Shown here: one piece after another, positions 43,561 to 52,132 of the stretch
How positions within the stretch are numbered: the stretch's first letter is position 1
Layout of the letters: each line of letters opens with the position of its first letter
DNA from: JAEUIV01 sp033763795
GTDB taxonomy: Bacteria; Planctomycetota; Phycisphaerae; Phycisphaerales; UBA1924
DNA length: 64,000 bases
NCBI GenBank assembly: GCA_033763795.1
Contig: JANRJV010000018.1
Span: 13,930-77,929 of the forward strand
Direction: 5' to 3'
Program-made: the position numbers and the translations under genes
Notes under the pieces: generated by a model
Seen by the model: only the letters and a program-made list of their open reading frames with translations
Database searches by the model: none
Told to the model about the DNA's origin: nothing

Positions 43561-45066
43561 GTGCGCACCATCGCGATCATCAACCAGAAGGGCGGCAGCG
43601 GCAAGACCACCACCGCCATCAACCTCGCCGCCGCTCTCGCCCGCATCGGCAAGCGCGTCCTCCTCGTCGACCTCGACCCGCAGTCGCACTGCGCCCTGGG
43701 TCTGGCCATCCCCGAAGCTCAGATCGACCTCCACGTGGGCGACCTCATGCTCGCCCCCGACCACAGGCCAATCGACCGCAACCGCCTCATCTGGAAGACC
43801 GCCCGGGGCCTAGACATCATCCCCAGCACCACCCGACTCGCCGGCCTCGAGTCCGCACGCGGCGGGCTCGCCGACCGCGAAGACCGCGACCGCCGCCTCG
43901 CCGCCTCGCTCGCCCCCTTCGCCCCCCACTACGACTGGTGCTTCCTCGACTGCCCGCCCTTCATTGGGCTGCTCACCTTCAACGCACTCCGCGCCGCCGA
44001 CGAGGTGCTCATCCCCGTCGAGACCGCATACTTCGCCCTCCAGGGCGCCACCAAGCAGGTCAACACCATCCGCGCGCTGGGCCGCCGCTTCGGCTCCATC
44101 ACCCCCTACCGCGTCCTCCCCACCCTCCACGAGCACCGCTCCGCCCTCGCCTCCGACGTCCTCCGCGAGCTGGAGCGCCTCTTCGAGAACGCCCTCATCC
44201 CCCTCACCATCCGCTACGACGCCAAGCTCAAGGAAGCCGCCTGCGCCGGCGTGCCCCTCGTCGAGCACGACCCCGCCTCCGCCGGCTCCTCCGACTATTC
44301 CGACCTGGCCGCCTTCTACGAGACCGCACCGCGCCTCGCGCCCGAGATCGTCGTCGAGCCGCCCCTGCCCGAGCTCATCGAGTCGGCCCCAGCCCAGCCG
44401 CCCATCACTCCCCGCACCGCCGACGAGCCCCAGCCCGTCGCGGGCCCGGCCCCCATCCCCGAAGCCCTCGCCTTCACCCGCGCTCCCAGCCTCCTGAACC
44501 GCGCCGCCGAGCTCGCCGAACGCGCCCGACGCCTCAGCGCTCGCAGCGCCGAGATCACCGAAAAGCTCGAAGAAGACCCCGGCGTCTCCCGCGTCCTCCG
44601 CGAGCTCGAGCGCGCCGCCGAGCGACCCGTCCTCCGGCTCACAGGCACGCCGGCCGATCCTGCCCCCACCCCCGCCCCGGCCCCCGCTCCCGCGGCCCCC
44701 GCCGAAACCTTCAACGCCCCCGTCGCCGCGCCGCTCGCGGGCGTCCGCATCACCTCCCGGGGCGTCCTGTTCCTCCACCCCGCCGGACCCGACACCCACG
44801 TCGCCCTCGTCGGCGATCACAACGACTGGGACCCCGCCGGCACACCCCTCCGCTACAACGGCGCCGCCGGAATCCACGAAGCCTGCATGGCCCTCCCGCC
44901 CGGTCGCTACCGCTACCGCCTCCTCATCGACGGCCAGCGCCGGCCCGACCCCTTCAACCCCCTCTTCGAGAAAAACGAGTTCGGCGAGCTCGATAGCATC
45001 GTCGTGGTCCCGCTGGAGAGCGAGGCCAGACCACCGGCCGCGCCGCCCGCGGCCGCCATCGCGTGA
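43561..45066 (+). CDS. ParA/MinD-type ATPase fused to a glycogen-binding-like (CBM48/AMPK) domain
   Basis: The 501-residue protein starts with a ParA ATPase: deviant Walker A QKGGSGKTTT (residues 9-18), Walker B-type LLVDLDPQSH (about 38) and WCFLDCPPFIGLLT (about 127). Residues about 255-395 are a linker with an Arg/Glu helix (AELAERARRLSARSAEITEKLEED) and Pro/Ala-rich stretches. Residues about 398-492 form an early-set/CBM48 domain like that of AMPK beta subunits: LFLHPAGPDTHVALVGDHNDWDP, then ALPPGRYRYRLLIDGQRRPDPFNP. The GTG start has GGAG six bases upstream. The fusion suggests ATP-dependent positioning of something bound to glucan. No ParB or glycogen gene is nearby. Confidence 0.88.
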   Translation: MRTIAIINQKGGSGKTTTAINLAAALARIGKRVLLVDLDPQSHCALGLAIPEAQIDLHVGDLMLAPDHRPIDRNRLIWKTARGLDIIPSTTRLAGLESARGGLADREDRDRRLAASLAPFAPHYDWCFLDCPPFIGLLTFNALRAADEVLIPVETAYFALQGATKQVNTIRALGRRFGSITPYRVLPTLHEHRSALASDVLRELERLFENALIPLTIRYDAKLKEAACAGVPLVEHDPASAGSSDYSDLAAFYETAPRLAPEIVVEPPLPELIESAPAQPPITPRTADEPQPVAGPAPIPEALAFTRAPSLLNRAAELAERARRLSARSAEITEKLEEDPGVSRVLRELERAAERPVLRLTGTPADPAPTPAPAPAPAAPAETFNAPVAAPLAGVRITSRGVLFLHPAGPDTHVALVGDHNDWDPAGTPLRYNGAAGIHEACMALPPGRYRYRLLIDGQRRPDPFNPLFEKNEFGELDSIVVVPLESEARPPAAPPAAAIA

Positions 45067-45082
45067 AGCGCCTGGAGGATCC

Positions 45083-46426
45083 ATGCCCGCCACGCCCGGC
45101 CCACCGGACGTCGACATCCTGAGACTCGCTCACCCGCACCGCGCCTCGGGGCCGCTCGCCTCCCGACCCGGCGCCGAGTACGACGCCATCGCCGACATGT
45201 TCCTCGACGGGCCCGACACGCGCTCGGCCCCCGCCGCCGCGCCGACCGCGCCGCACCCCGCCCCGGCACGCGCACCCGAGCCGCCCCTGGGCGCCCGAGG
45301 CCTCCGCCCCCATCACCTCCCCGCCGCCCCGCGACCCACGCTCGAGCTGCTCGTCCAGGGTCATCTGCCCGTCCGCGCCGCGCCGTGGTCCGCACAGTTC
45401 GCACGCGTCCGCGCCGAAACCACCGGACAGACCGTCGCCCTCGTCCGCTTCGCCAGCGGCTCGCTCGCCATCGACCTCTTCACGCCCCGCCCGCGCCCGC
45501 AGAACGAGCCCCCGCTCGCGCACGCCGACGAGGCCATCGCCCGCGCCCTCTCCTCCGCCCAGCGCATCATCCTGCAGCTCGACGAGCTCGACCAGGCCGC
45601 CGCCTGCGAGGACCCGCGCGTCTCGGCCGTCACCGTACTCGCCGGAGGCAACGAGGCCGCCGTCGTCGCCGCCTACCGCACGCTCAAGGCTGTCCTCGTC
45701 GGCGGTGATCACGCCGCCGACCTCCGCGCCGCCCGCGGCGAGTCCGCGCCCCCCGCGCCGGGAGTCGCGCTCGTCGGCGTCGGACCAGACGACGCCGAAC
45801 GCGTCATGACCAAGCTCCGCCACGCCGCCGCGCTCTTCCTGGGCTCCACACTCGAGCTCGCCGCCGTCGTCGAAAAGGTCGCCCCCACCGGCGCCCTCAG
45901 CCTCTACCGCGGCCCGACCGACCTCTCTCCCCCAGCACTCCTCGACCGTCTCTCAGGCGCCGCCCCCGCCCCCGCCCCCGCCCCCGGCCGCACAACCTCC
46001 CCCGACCCGCAGCCCGCCCCCCGCGCCGCGAACACGCCCGGCGCGACCGCCCCCGCGCCCGGAACGGTTGACGCCAGCGCTCCCGCGCTCGCTCCCCTGC
46101 TGGGCTACATCCCCCTCGCCCCCGCCTGTCCCGACGATCCGCGCATCGAGCTCGCCGTCGACGCCCTGGGCGGCCTCCATCTGCTCACTCTCGACGAAGA
46201 CGACCGCGGCTTCGAGCGCCTCGCCCTCGCCGCACGCTGGGCCCGCCGGCACATCGCGCTCCTCGCCGCCGCCGCCAGGCCTCACACCCTCAGCCTCGAC
46301 AGGCCCATCACCCCGCACCTGTTCGTCCGCGACGCCCGCGCCGCCCGGCGCCTCGTCGACGCCGACGTGCGCGTGCACGCCCTCGTCCCCGCCTCCGCGA
46401 CCCCCGGCGCCCTCGACCTCAACTGA
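45083..46426 (+). CDS. Unknown protein encoded with the ParA-CBM ATPase
   Basis: The 447-residue protein has no signal peptide. A structured part at about residues 85-280 (LELLVQGHLPVRAAPWSAQFARVRAETTGQTVALVRF ... VAAYRTLKAVLVGGD) is followed by a Pro/Ala linker and a C-terminal domain of about 110 residues (LGYIPLAPACPDDPRIELAVDALGGLHLLTLDEDD). The phrase APGVALVGVGPDDAERVMTKLRHAAALFLG looks like an alpha/beta domain, without a Walker motif. The start follows a strong GGAGGATCC site 16 bases after the ParA-CBM gene, so the two are probably one operon and partners. I do not recognise the family. Confidence 0.75.
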   Translation: MPATPGPPDVDILRLAHPHRASGPLASRPGAEYDAIADMFLDGPDTRSAPAAAPTAPHPAPARAPEPPLGARGLRPHHLPAAPRPTLELLVQGHLPVRAAPWSAQFARVRAETTGQTVALVRFASGSLAIDLFTPRPRPQNEPPLAHADEAIARALSSAQRIILQLDELDQAAACEDPRVSAVTVLAGGNEAAVVAAYRTLKAVLVGGDHAADLRAARGESAPPAPGVALVGVGPDDAERVMTKLRHAAALFLGSTLELAAVVEKVAPTGALSLYRGPTDLSPPALLDRLSGAAPAPAPAPGRTTSPDPQPAPRAANTPGATAPAPGTVDASAPALAPLLGYIPLAPACPDDPRIELAVDALGGLHLLTLDEDDRGFERLALAARWARRHIALLAAAARPHTLSLDRPITPHLFVRDARAARRLVDADVRVHALVPASATPGALDLN

Positions 46427-46450
46427 CCCCGGCGCTCCACGCGCCGCCCC

Positions 46451-49400
46451 TCACGCCGGCTGCAGCCGACCCTGACGCACGCGCTCGGCCGGCGCCGCGC
46501 CGTCCTCCACCGCGCTCAGGTCCGAATCGGAGCCCGGCGGCGCGTCCTTCTCGCCGAACAGAACCGCGAATACCCCCTCGCGCATCTGCAGGACCATGCT
46601 GAACAGCAGCGGCACCAGCACCAGCGTGAAGATCGTCGACACGAACAGCCCGCCGATCACCACCGCCCCCAGCCCGCGGTACATCTCCGAACCCGCCCCC
46701 GGCGCCACCACCAGCGGCAAGCCGCCCACCAGCGTCGTCAGCGTCGTCATGAAGATCGGCCGCACACGCGTCCGCACGCTCTCGGCGATCGCCTTCAAGG
46801 GCGGCAGCGGGTCCTGATCCTCCAGCCCCGACACCTTCTCCGGATGCATGAAGTTCAGCGCCTGCTCCACCAGCAGGATCGCGTTGTTCACCACAGTCCC
46901 GATCAGGATGATGAACCCGATCATCGTCAGCACGTCCAGCTGCTGCGGCGCGATCGTCGGGTTCATCAGCGTCCACTCGTGCACGATGCGCAGCGCCAGG
47001 AAACCGCCCACGATCCCCAGCGGCACGCTGATCAGGATCACCAGCGGATACAGGAAGCTCTCGAACAGCGCCGCCATCAGCAGGTACGTCACCAGCAGCG
47101 CCCACACGAACCGCGCCATCACAAGCTGCGGCGCCACCGCCACCCCCAGCAGCACGCCCCCCAGCACCACACCCAGCAGGAGCCCCCCCACCGCTCCGTA
47201 GAAGTAGAGCGACCGCGACGACCCCCGCGCCGCCCGCGCACGCCGATGCGCCGACGCCGCCTTCAGCAGCGACCGCACCGCCAGCGCCATCCCGCCCAGG
47301 AAGATCAGCCCCGCCACCGCCATCAGGCCCGTCTGCCAGGCGCTCCGCGGCCCGTCCGCGTCCGCCCGGCCGAACAGCGCCGCCCGAACCTCGTCCAGCT
47401 TCGCCGCCGTGCCCTCCAGACGCACGCGCATCGTCCGGTCGATCAGCCCCGCCTGACGACCCGGCTCGATCACCTGCGACCGCAGCTCCTCCATCACCGT
47501 CTCCAGGGGCACGCCCGAAGGCGGCGTGATCTGGATCGCCACGCTGGGAAGCTCCTCGATCCGGCTGATCTCCTGCGGCGCTGTCCCGGGCTCGATCCGC
47601 ACGATCGAATCGATCGGCACGATCTTCCCCACCGGAGTCACCACCGGGACCGACGCCAGCTCTTCCTTGTACCGCAGCCGCCCCTCGCCGCTCTCACCCC
47701 GCGGCAGCACCATCAGGTCGACCTTCCGCCCGTCGAGGATGTAGTCGCCCGCGAACGCGCCGTCGAACAGCCCGCGCACCGCCGTCCCCACGTCCTCGGT
47801 CCGCAGACCCAGCTCCCGCCCCGCGTCCGTCACGCGCACGCGCCACTCGGGCTGCGTCAGGTTGAAGTTCGCCGGATCGGGCCGCACGTTCCCGAACCCG
47901 TACTTCATCGCCGCCGTCATGAACGCCATCTGCGCCGCGTCCACGACCCGCGGCAGGCTGGGCCCCGAGATCTCCAGGTTGATCGTGTTCCCGCTCCCGA
48001 TGCCGAACCCGAAGATCGACGCCTGCTGAGCGCCGCCGAACGTCGCCGGGATCGTGTTCATCGTCCCCGTCAGCAGCGCGCCGACCGGGATCACCTTCTG
48101 GGGCTCCATCGACGTCCCGCCCACGAACATGCCGCCCTGGAACGCGCCGATGAAGAAGTTCTCCACCCCCACAGGGTCGAACGGATGCGCCGGATCGTCG
48201 AACCGCATCACCGGGGGCAGCGTCGCCCGCACCGCCGGGTCCGTCGTGTCCTTCTCGATGTAGGGCCCGACCAGCGACTCGATGTGCTGCGAATACGACC
48301 GCTGCGTCTCCATCGACAGGCCGGGCGGGATCAGCAGCCCGCCGAACACCAGGTTCCGGTTCCCCGCCGGCAGGTAGTCGAGCGGCGGCGCCAGATACCG
48401 CGCGCCCAGCAGGCTCGCCGCCGTGAACACCAGCACCACCGCCGGGCGGATCGTCCACCCCCGCCACCCCGTCATGCACCAGTAGATCACCCGGCTCAGC
48501 GAGTTGACCATCGCCCCCATCAGCCGCGCCAGCCCGAACAGGCCCATGATCCCGTTCCCCGCGTGCGCCTTCACCTCCCGCGCGTTGTCGCCCTTGAACA
48601 AGACCGCGCTCAGCGAGGGGACCACCGTCACCGCCACCAGCAGCGACAGCAGCGTCGACGCCGCCAGCGCCAGCGTCAGGTCGAAGAAGATCTGCCCCGC
48701 CTCCTCCTGCACCGTCAGCACCGGGACGAACACCGCCACGTTCGTCAGCGTCGCGATCAGGATCGCACCCCACACCTCCATCGACCCGCGGTAGATCGCG
48801 GTCAGAGGCGGCTCGCCCAGCGAGCGCCGCCGATCGATGTTCTCCAGCACCACGTTCGCGTTGTCGACCACCACGCCCGTCGCGAACGCCAGCCCCGCCA
48901 GCGAGATGACGTTGAGCGTCCGCCCGAACGCCAGCATGATCAGGAACGTCCCCAGGATCGAGATCGGGATCGACAGCACGATGATCAGCGTGCTCTTGAC
49001 CGACCGCAGGAACAAGAGCAGCGACAGCGTCGTCAGCCCCGCCGCCGCCCACAGGTTCGACAGCACGAGGTCGATCGACGAATCGATGTACGTCGTCTCG
49101 TCGTACACCTGACGCATCCGCAGGTGAGGCCCGACCTCCGGATGGATCCGCGGCAAAAAGTCCGTCCGGATCTCCTCCAGCCGCCCCCGGACCCCCTCCA
49201 TCACCGACATCACGTTCGAGCCCGTCTTGCGGATCACGTTCATCGCAAGGCAGGGCTCCCCCATCGACCGCACGAACCCCCGCTCCTTCTGGTGACCGAT
49301 CTCCACCGTCCCCACATCACGCACGTACACCGGCACCGCCAGCCCGTCCGGGTCGGACGCCGGCGGGCGGTACGCCACGATCGTGTCCAGCACGTCCTCC

Positions 49401-50134
49401 CCGCTGGCGAACTGCCCCACGACCCGCACCCGGTAGTCCCGCTTGCCCTCGGCGATCGTCCCCGCCGATACGTTCGTGTTCTCCTGGCGCAGCGCCGCGA
49501 TCACCTCGCGGTGCGACACCATCCGCTGCGCCAGCGCCACCGGGTCCAGCAGGACCCGCACCTCCTGCTCGCGCCCGCCGTAGATGTTCACCTCCGCCAC
49601 GCCGTCCACACGCTCGAGGAAGGGCTTCACCTCCCGGTCAAGAGGCGTGAACAAGGTCGAGATGTCAAAGTCCGGGTGCTGCGCCTTCACCGCCGGATCA
49701 AGGTCGATGATGATCCACGCGATCGCCTGGTCGGGAGACCCGTCCGCCGACTCGATCCGCGGCTCGTCCACCTCCTCCGGATAATCCGGCACCTGCCGCA
49801 GCGCGTCCGACACGTCCTGACGCGCCGTCGCCGGGCTCGTCCCGACGTAGAACTCCAGCGTGATCGTCGCCTCGCCCTCGCGGCTCACCGAACGCATCGT
49901 CTTCAGGTTCGGGACGTTCTTGAGCTGCTCCTCCTGCTCCTTCGTGATCTCGTCGACCACCTCCTCGGGGCTCCGCCCGGGCCACGACGTCGCCACCGTC
50001 ACCACCGGACGGTCGATCGTGGGAGTCAGCTGGATCGGGATCGCACCCAGCCCGATCAGACCGAACATCACGATGAGGATCACGCCCACCGCGACGGTCA
50101 CGGGCCTCGCAATCGAAAACTTGATCGGGTCCAT
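46451..50134 (-). CDS. RND-family efflux permease (HAE-1 type) with extra membrane hairpin
   Basis: The 1227-residue pump is longer than the usual 1030-1080. It shows the RND start IKFSIARPVTVAVGVILIVMFGLIGL, two large periplasmic loops, TM4 AFATGVVVDNANVVLENI, and TM10-11 MIGFIILIGTVVNNAILLVEQALNF. Before TM8 (FVWALLVTYLLMAALFES) there is an insertion of about 78 residues (about 47128-47360) holding two additional hydrophobic segments (TGLMAVAGLIFLGGMALAV and AVGGLLLGVVLGGVLLGVAVA) separated by a basic loop. The adaptor gene lies eight bases upstream. Substrates are unknown; drugs, solvents or metals are typical. Confidence 0.92.
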   Translation of the reverse strand: MDPIKFSIARPVTVAVGVILIVMFGLIGLGAIPIQLTPTIDRPVVTVATSWPGRSPEEVVDEITKEQEEQLKNVPNLKTMRSVSREGEATITLEFYVGTSPATARQDVSDALRQVPDYPEEVDEPRIESADGSPDQAIAWIIIDLDPAVKAQHPDFDISTLFTPLDREVKPFLERVDGVAEVNIYGGREQEVRVLLDPVALAQRMVSHREVIAALRQENTNVSAGTIAEGKRDYRVRVVGQFASGEDVLDTIVAYRPPASDPDGLAVPVYVRDVGTVEIGHQKERGFVRSMGEPCLAMNVIRKTGSNVMSVMEGVRGRLEEIRTDFLPRIHPEVGPHLRMRQVYDETTYIDSSIDLVLSNLWAAAGLTTLSLLLFLRSVKSTLIIVLSIPISILGTFLIMLAFGRTLNVISLAGLAFATGVVVDNANVVLENIDRRRSLGEPPLTAIYRGSMEVWGAILIATLTNVAVFVPVLTVQEEAGQIFFDLTLALAASTLLSLLVAVTVVPSLSAVLFKGDNAREVKAHAGNGIMGLFGLARLMGAMVNSLSRVIYWCMTGWRGWTIRPAVVLVFTAASLLGARYLAPPLDYLPAGNRNLVFGGLLIPPGLSMETQRSYSQHIESLVGPYIEKDTTDPAVRATLPPVMRFDDPAHPFDPVGVENFFIGAFQGGMFVGGTSMEPQKVIPVGALLTGTMNTIPATFGGAQQASIFGFGIGSGNTINLEISGPSLPRVVDAAQMAFMTAAMKYGFGNVRPDPANFNLTQPEWRVRVTDAGRELGLRTEDVGTAVRGLFDGAFAGDYILDGRKVDLMVLPRGESGEGRLRYKEELASVPVVTPVGKIVPIDSIVRIEPGTAPQEISRIEELPSVAIQITPPSGVPLETVMEELRSQVIEPGRQAGLIDRTMRVRLEGTAAKLDEVRAALFGRADADGPRSAWQTGLMAVAGLIFLGGMALAVRSLLKAASAHRRARAARGSSRSLYFYGAVGGLLLGVVLGGVLLGVAVAPQLVMARFVWALLVTYLLMAALFESFLYPLVILISVPLGIVGGFLALRIVHEWTLMNPTIAPQQLDVLTMIGFIILIGTVVNNAILLVEQALNFMHPEKVSGLEDQDPLPPLKAIAESVRTRVRPIFMTTLTTLVGGLPLVVAPGAGSEMYRGLGAVVIGGLFVSTIFTLVLVPLLFSMVLQMREGVFAVLFGEKDAPPGSDSDLSAVEDGAAPAERVRQGRLQPA

Positions 50135-50142
50135 GGGCTGTG

Positions 50143-51438
50143 TCAGTTCCCGCTTGTGCGCTGTCCATCCGTTCCGTTCGCCGCGCCCCCGCTCCCGGAG
50201 CTCGCCGCGCTTCCGTCACCCCCCGCCCCCGGACCCCCCGCCCCCGGACCCCCCGCCCCCGGCCCCCCCGGTACGCCCACGCCCCCGCCGGCAGGCCCCA
50301 GCGGCGCCAAGGGCTGACCCGGGAACACACGCTCGTTCCCCTCCACCACCACCGCCATCCCCGCCTTGAGCAGGGGCGACCGCACCGCCACGCGATCGCC
50401 CTCGGCGAACAGCATCTCGATCGGCGCGATCGCCGCCATGCCCCCGCCGTTGAAGTACACGTACGCCCCCGCGTCGTTCCGCAATACCGCGTCCTTGTGC
50501 ACCGTCAGAACGTCCGCCGGCTCGCCCGTCGGCACCAGCCCCACCACGCTCATCCCGGGCCGCAGCAGCCCCGCGCCGACGCCCGTCGACCGGTTGTCCA
50601 GCCGCACACGCACCGGGAACGTCCGCGCCAGCCGGTCGCCCGCCGCCACCAGCACCGCCGACCTCGACTCGATCACCTTCGAGAACGACGGGATCCGCAG
50701 CTGCACCACAGCGTCCGCCGACTGCAGCGCGCCCACGAACCGCTCGGGCACGTCCAGGTACACGTCGATCTGATCCAGCTCCACGATCTCCACGACCGGG
50801 TCCCCCGCCTGCACCCACTCGCCAACTTCCACGCCCTTGGAGACCACGTACCCCGCGAAGGGCGCCCGCACCGTCATGTCGCCCAGCCGCTTCTGCAGCC
50901 GCGCCGCCTGCGCGCTGATCGATTCGAGGTCCGCCTCGATCTCGGCCAGCCGCGCCGTCCAAGCCGCGACCTGCGTCCGCGCGTCGTCGACCTCGTTCTT
51001 CGAAGCGCCCTCGCGCGTCTGCAGCGTCGTCAGGCGCTCCAGGTCGCGGTGCGCCTTCTCCAGCTGCGCCCTCCGCTCGTCGACCGCCGCGCGCCGGCTC
51101 GCCAGCTCCGCCTCCAGACGCCGCACGTCCAGCGACATCAGCTCGGAGTCCAGCCGCGCCAGCTCCGCCCCCTCCTCCACGCGGTCGCCCACCTCTACCG
51201 CCAGCGAGATCACCAGGCCCTCTTCCTCCGACGCCAGCGCCGCCCGGCGGGCCGCCCGCAGCTCGCCCGTCACCTCGCGCCGCGTCTGCAGACGCTCCAG
51301 CCGCACGTCATCGAGACGCACCATCGCCGGCGGCGGGCCCCCGCCCTCCGGCTGGGCCACGACCACCGCCGACACACACGCCCACGCGCACGCCCCGACG
51401 ATCAGGGCCCGCACGCTCCGCATTCCCGCCTTGCTCAA
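50143..51438 (-). CDS. RND efflux periplasmic adaptor subunit
   Basis: The 431-residue membrane-fusion protein has a signal peptide (VRALIVGACAWACVSAVVVAQ). Lipoyl halves are EEEGLVISLAVEVGDRVEEGAELARLD and MTVRAPFAGYVVSKGVEVGEWVQAGDPVVEIVELD, around a long coiled coil (about residues 100-175). Barrel and membrane-proximal domains follow, then a Gly/Pro repeat tail GGPGAGGPGAGG. The TTG start at 51438 has a perfect GAGGAGG six bases upstream. It overlaps the end of the marR gene region with no gap, so marR, adaptor and pump form one operon. No TolC-type gene is present. Confidence 0.92.
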   Translation of the reverse strand: MSKAGMRSVRALIVGACAWACVSAVVVAQPEGGGPPPAMVRLDDVRLERLQTRREVTGELRAARRAALASEEEGLVISLAVEVGDRVEEGAELARLDSELMSLDVRRLEAELASRRAAVDERRAQLEKAHRDLERLTTLQTREGASKNEVDDARTQVAAWTARLAEIEADLESISAQAARLQKRLGDMTVRAPFAGYVVSKGVEVGEWVQAGDPVVEIVELDQIDVYLDVPERFVGALQSADAVVQLRIPSFSKVIESRSAVLVAAGDRLARTFPVRVRLDNRSTGVGAGLLRPGMSVVGLVPTGEPADVLTVHKDAVLRNDAGAYVYFNGGGMAAIAPIEMLFAEGDRVAVRSPLLKAGMAVVVEGNERVFPGQPLAPLGPAGGGVGVPGGPGAGGPGAGGPGAGGDGSAASSGSGGAANGTDGQRTSGN

Positions 51439-51439
51439 G

Positions 51440-52000
51440 CTACGCCTCCTCAGCCCGCGCGCCAGCCTCCGCGGCGCTCCCGATCTCGCGCTCCTCCAGC
51501 GAACGCTCCAGCGACTCCAGGTTGTCGATCAGCCGGTCCAGGTCCCCCTCCATCCGCGCCGTGTCCGATTCGCTCAGCCCGCTCAGAAACGACTGCGTGA
51601 ACACCAGACCCGCCAGCTTCGTCTGCTCGTGGATCGCCAGACCCGACTCCGTCAGACGGACGAACGTCGCCCGGCCCTGCCCCGGACGGCTGAACCGCTC
51701 CAGCAGGCCGTCGGCCTCCATCGCCGCAACCATCCGGCTCACGTTCTGCAGCGACAGCAGACCGTCCTCAGAAAGCTCCGAAAGCGTCGGCGCTTCGGGC
51801 CGCTTGGCGATCGAACTGAGCAGCAGCCACCGCGACGTCGTCAGACCCAGGTGCGCCACCAGCCGGTCACCCAGCCGAAGCATCATGTTGTTGATGATGA
51901 ACAGCCGCTTGCACAGCGGCGCTTCGCGGCAGCGACGCGGATCATCGCACCCATCGGAACTAGGGGTTGGCGCCGCCACGGCATGGGACCGCTCGTCCAT
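51440..52000 (-). CDS. MarR-family transcriptional regulator of the RND operon
   Basis: The 186-residue regulator has the MarR winged helix: LFIINNMMLRLGDRLVAHLGLTTSRWLLLSSIAKRPEAPTLSELSEDGLLSLQNVSRMVAAMEADGLLERF, with the wing GQGRATFVRLTESG. The N-terminus holds a Cys pair (SDGCDDPRRCREAPLCKR), three cysteines within 13 residues, that could sense oxidants or metals. The ATG at 52000 is chosen because the -10 hexamer ends seven bases before it. It is the first gene of the pump operon and probably represses it. Confidence 0.9.
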   Translation of the reverse strand: MDERSHAVAAPTPSSDGCDDPRRCREAPLCKRLFIINNMMLRLGDRLVAHLGLTTSRWLLLSSIAKRPEAPTLSELSEDGLLSLQNVSRMVAAMEADGLLERFSRPGQGRATFVRLTESGLAIHEQTKLAGLVFTQSFLSGLSESDTARMEGDLDRLIDNLESLERSLEEREIGSAAEAGARAEEA

Positions 52001-52007
52001 GACGCCG

Positions 52008-52044
52008 ATCCTATAGGACGGCGCGCGGCATATCAACATGTTGA
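52008..52044 (-). promoter_or_regulatory. marR promoter with overlapping 12-bp palindromic operator
   Basis: On the minus strand there is TTGATA (52036-52031), a 17-base spacer and TAGGAT (52013-52008), followed by seven bases and the ATG. This is the best promoter in the window. The perfect palindrome TCAACATGTTGA (52033-52044) overlaps the -35 box. Its size and position fit a MarR dimer site for autorepression. Confidence 0.7.
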
Positions 52045-52132
52045 CTCGCCAGAAAACACGGCTTCCGCCGGTCGTCAGGCCTTCACCGGAGATGCCGGGC
52101 CGCTCACGGAGCACCCGCCCGGCCCGGCCGCG

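Noticed and set aside
50216..50290. CCCCGG-type tandem repeat as a possible mobile or CRISPR-like repeat
   Set aside because: It encodes the Gly/Pro repeat tail of the adaptor protein in frame, and there are no spacers or conserved repeat units.
46844..50317. 1157-codon plus-strand frame opposite the RND pump
   Set aside because: The composition is His/Arg/Gln/Pro-rich with no fold signature. The minus strand encodes a complete RND transporter.
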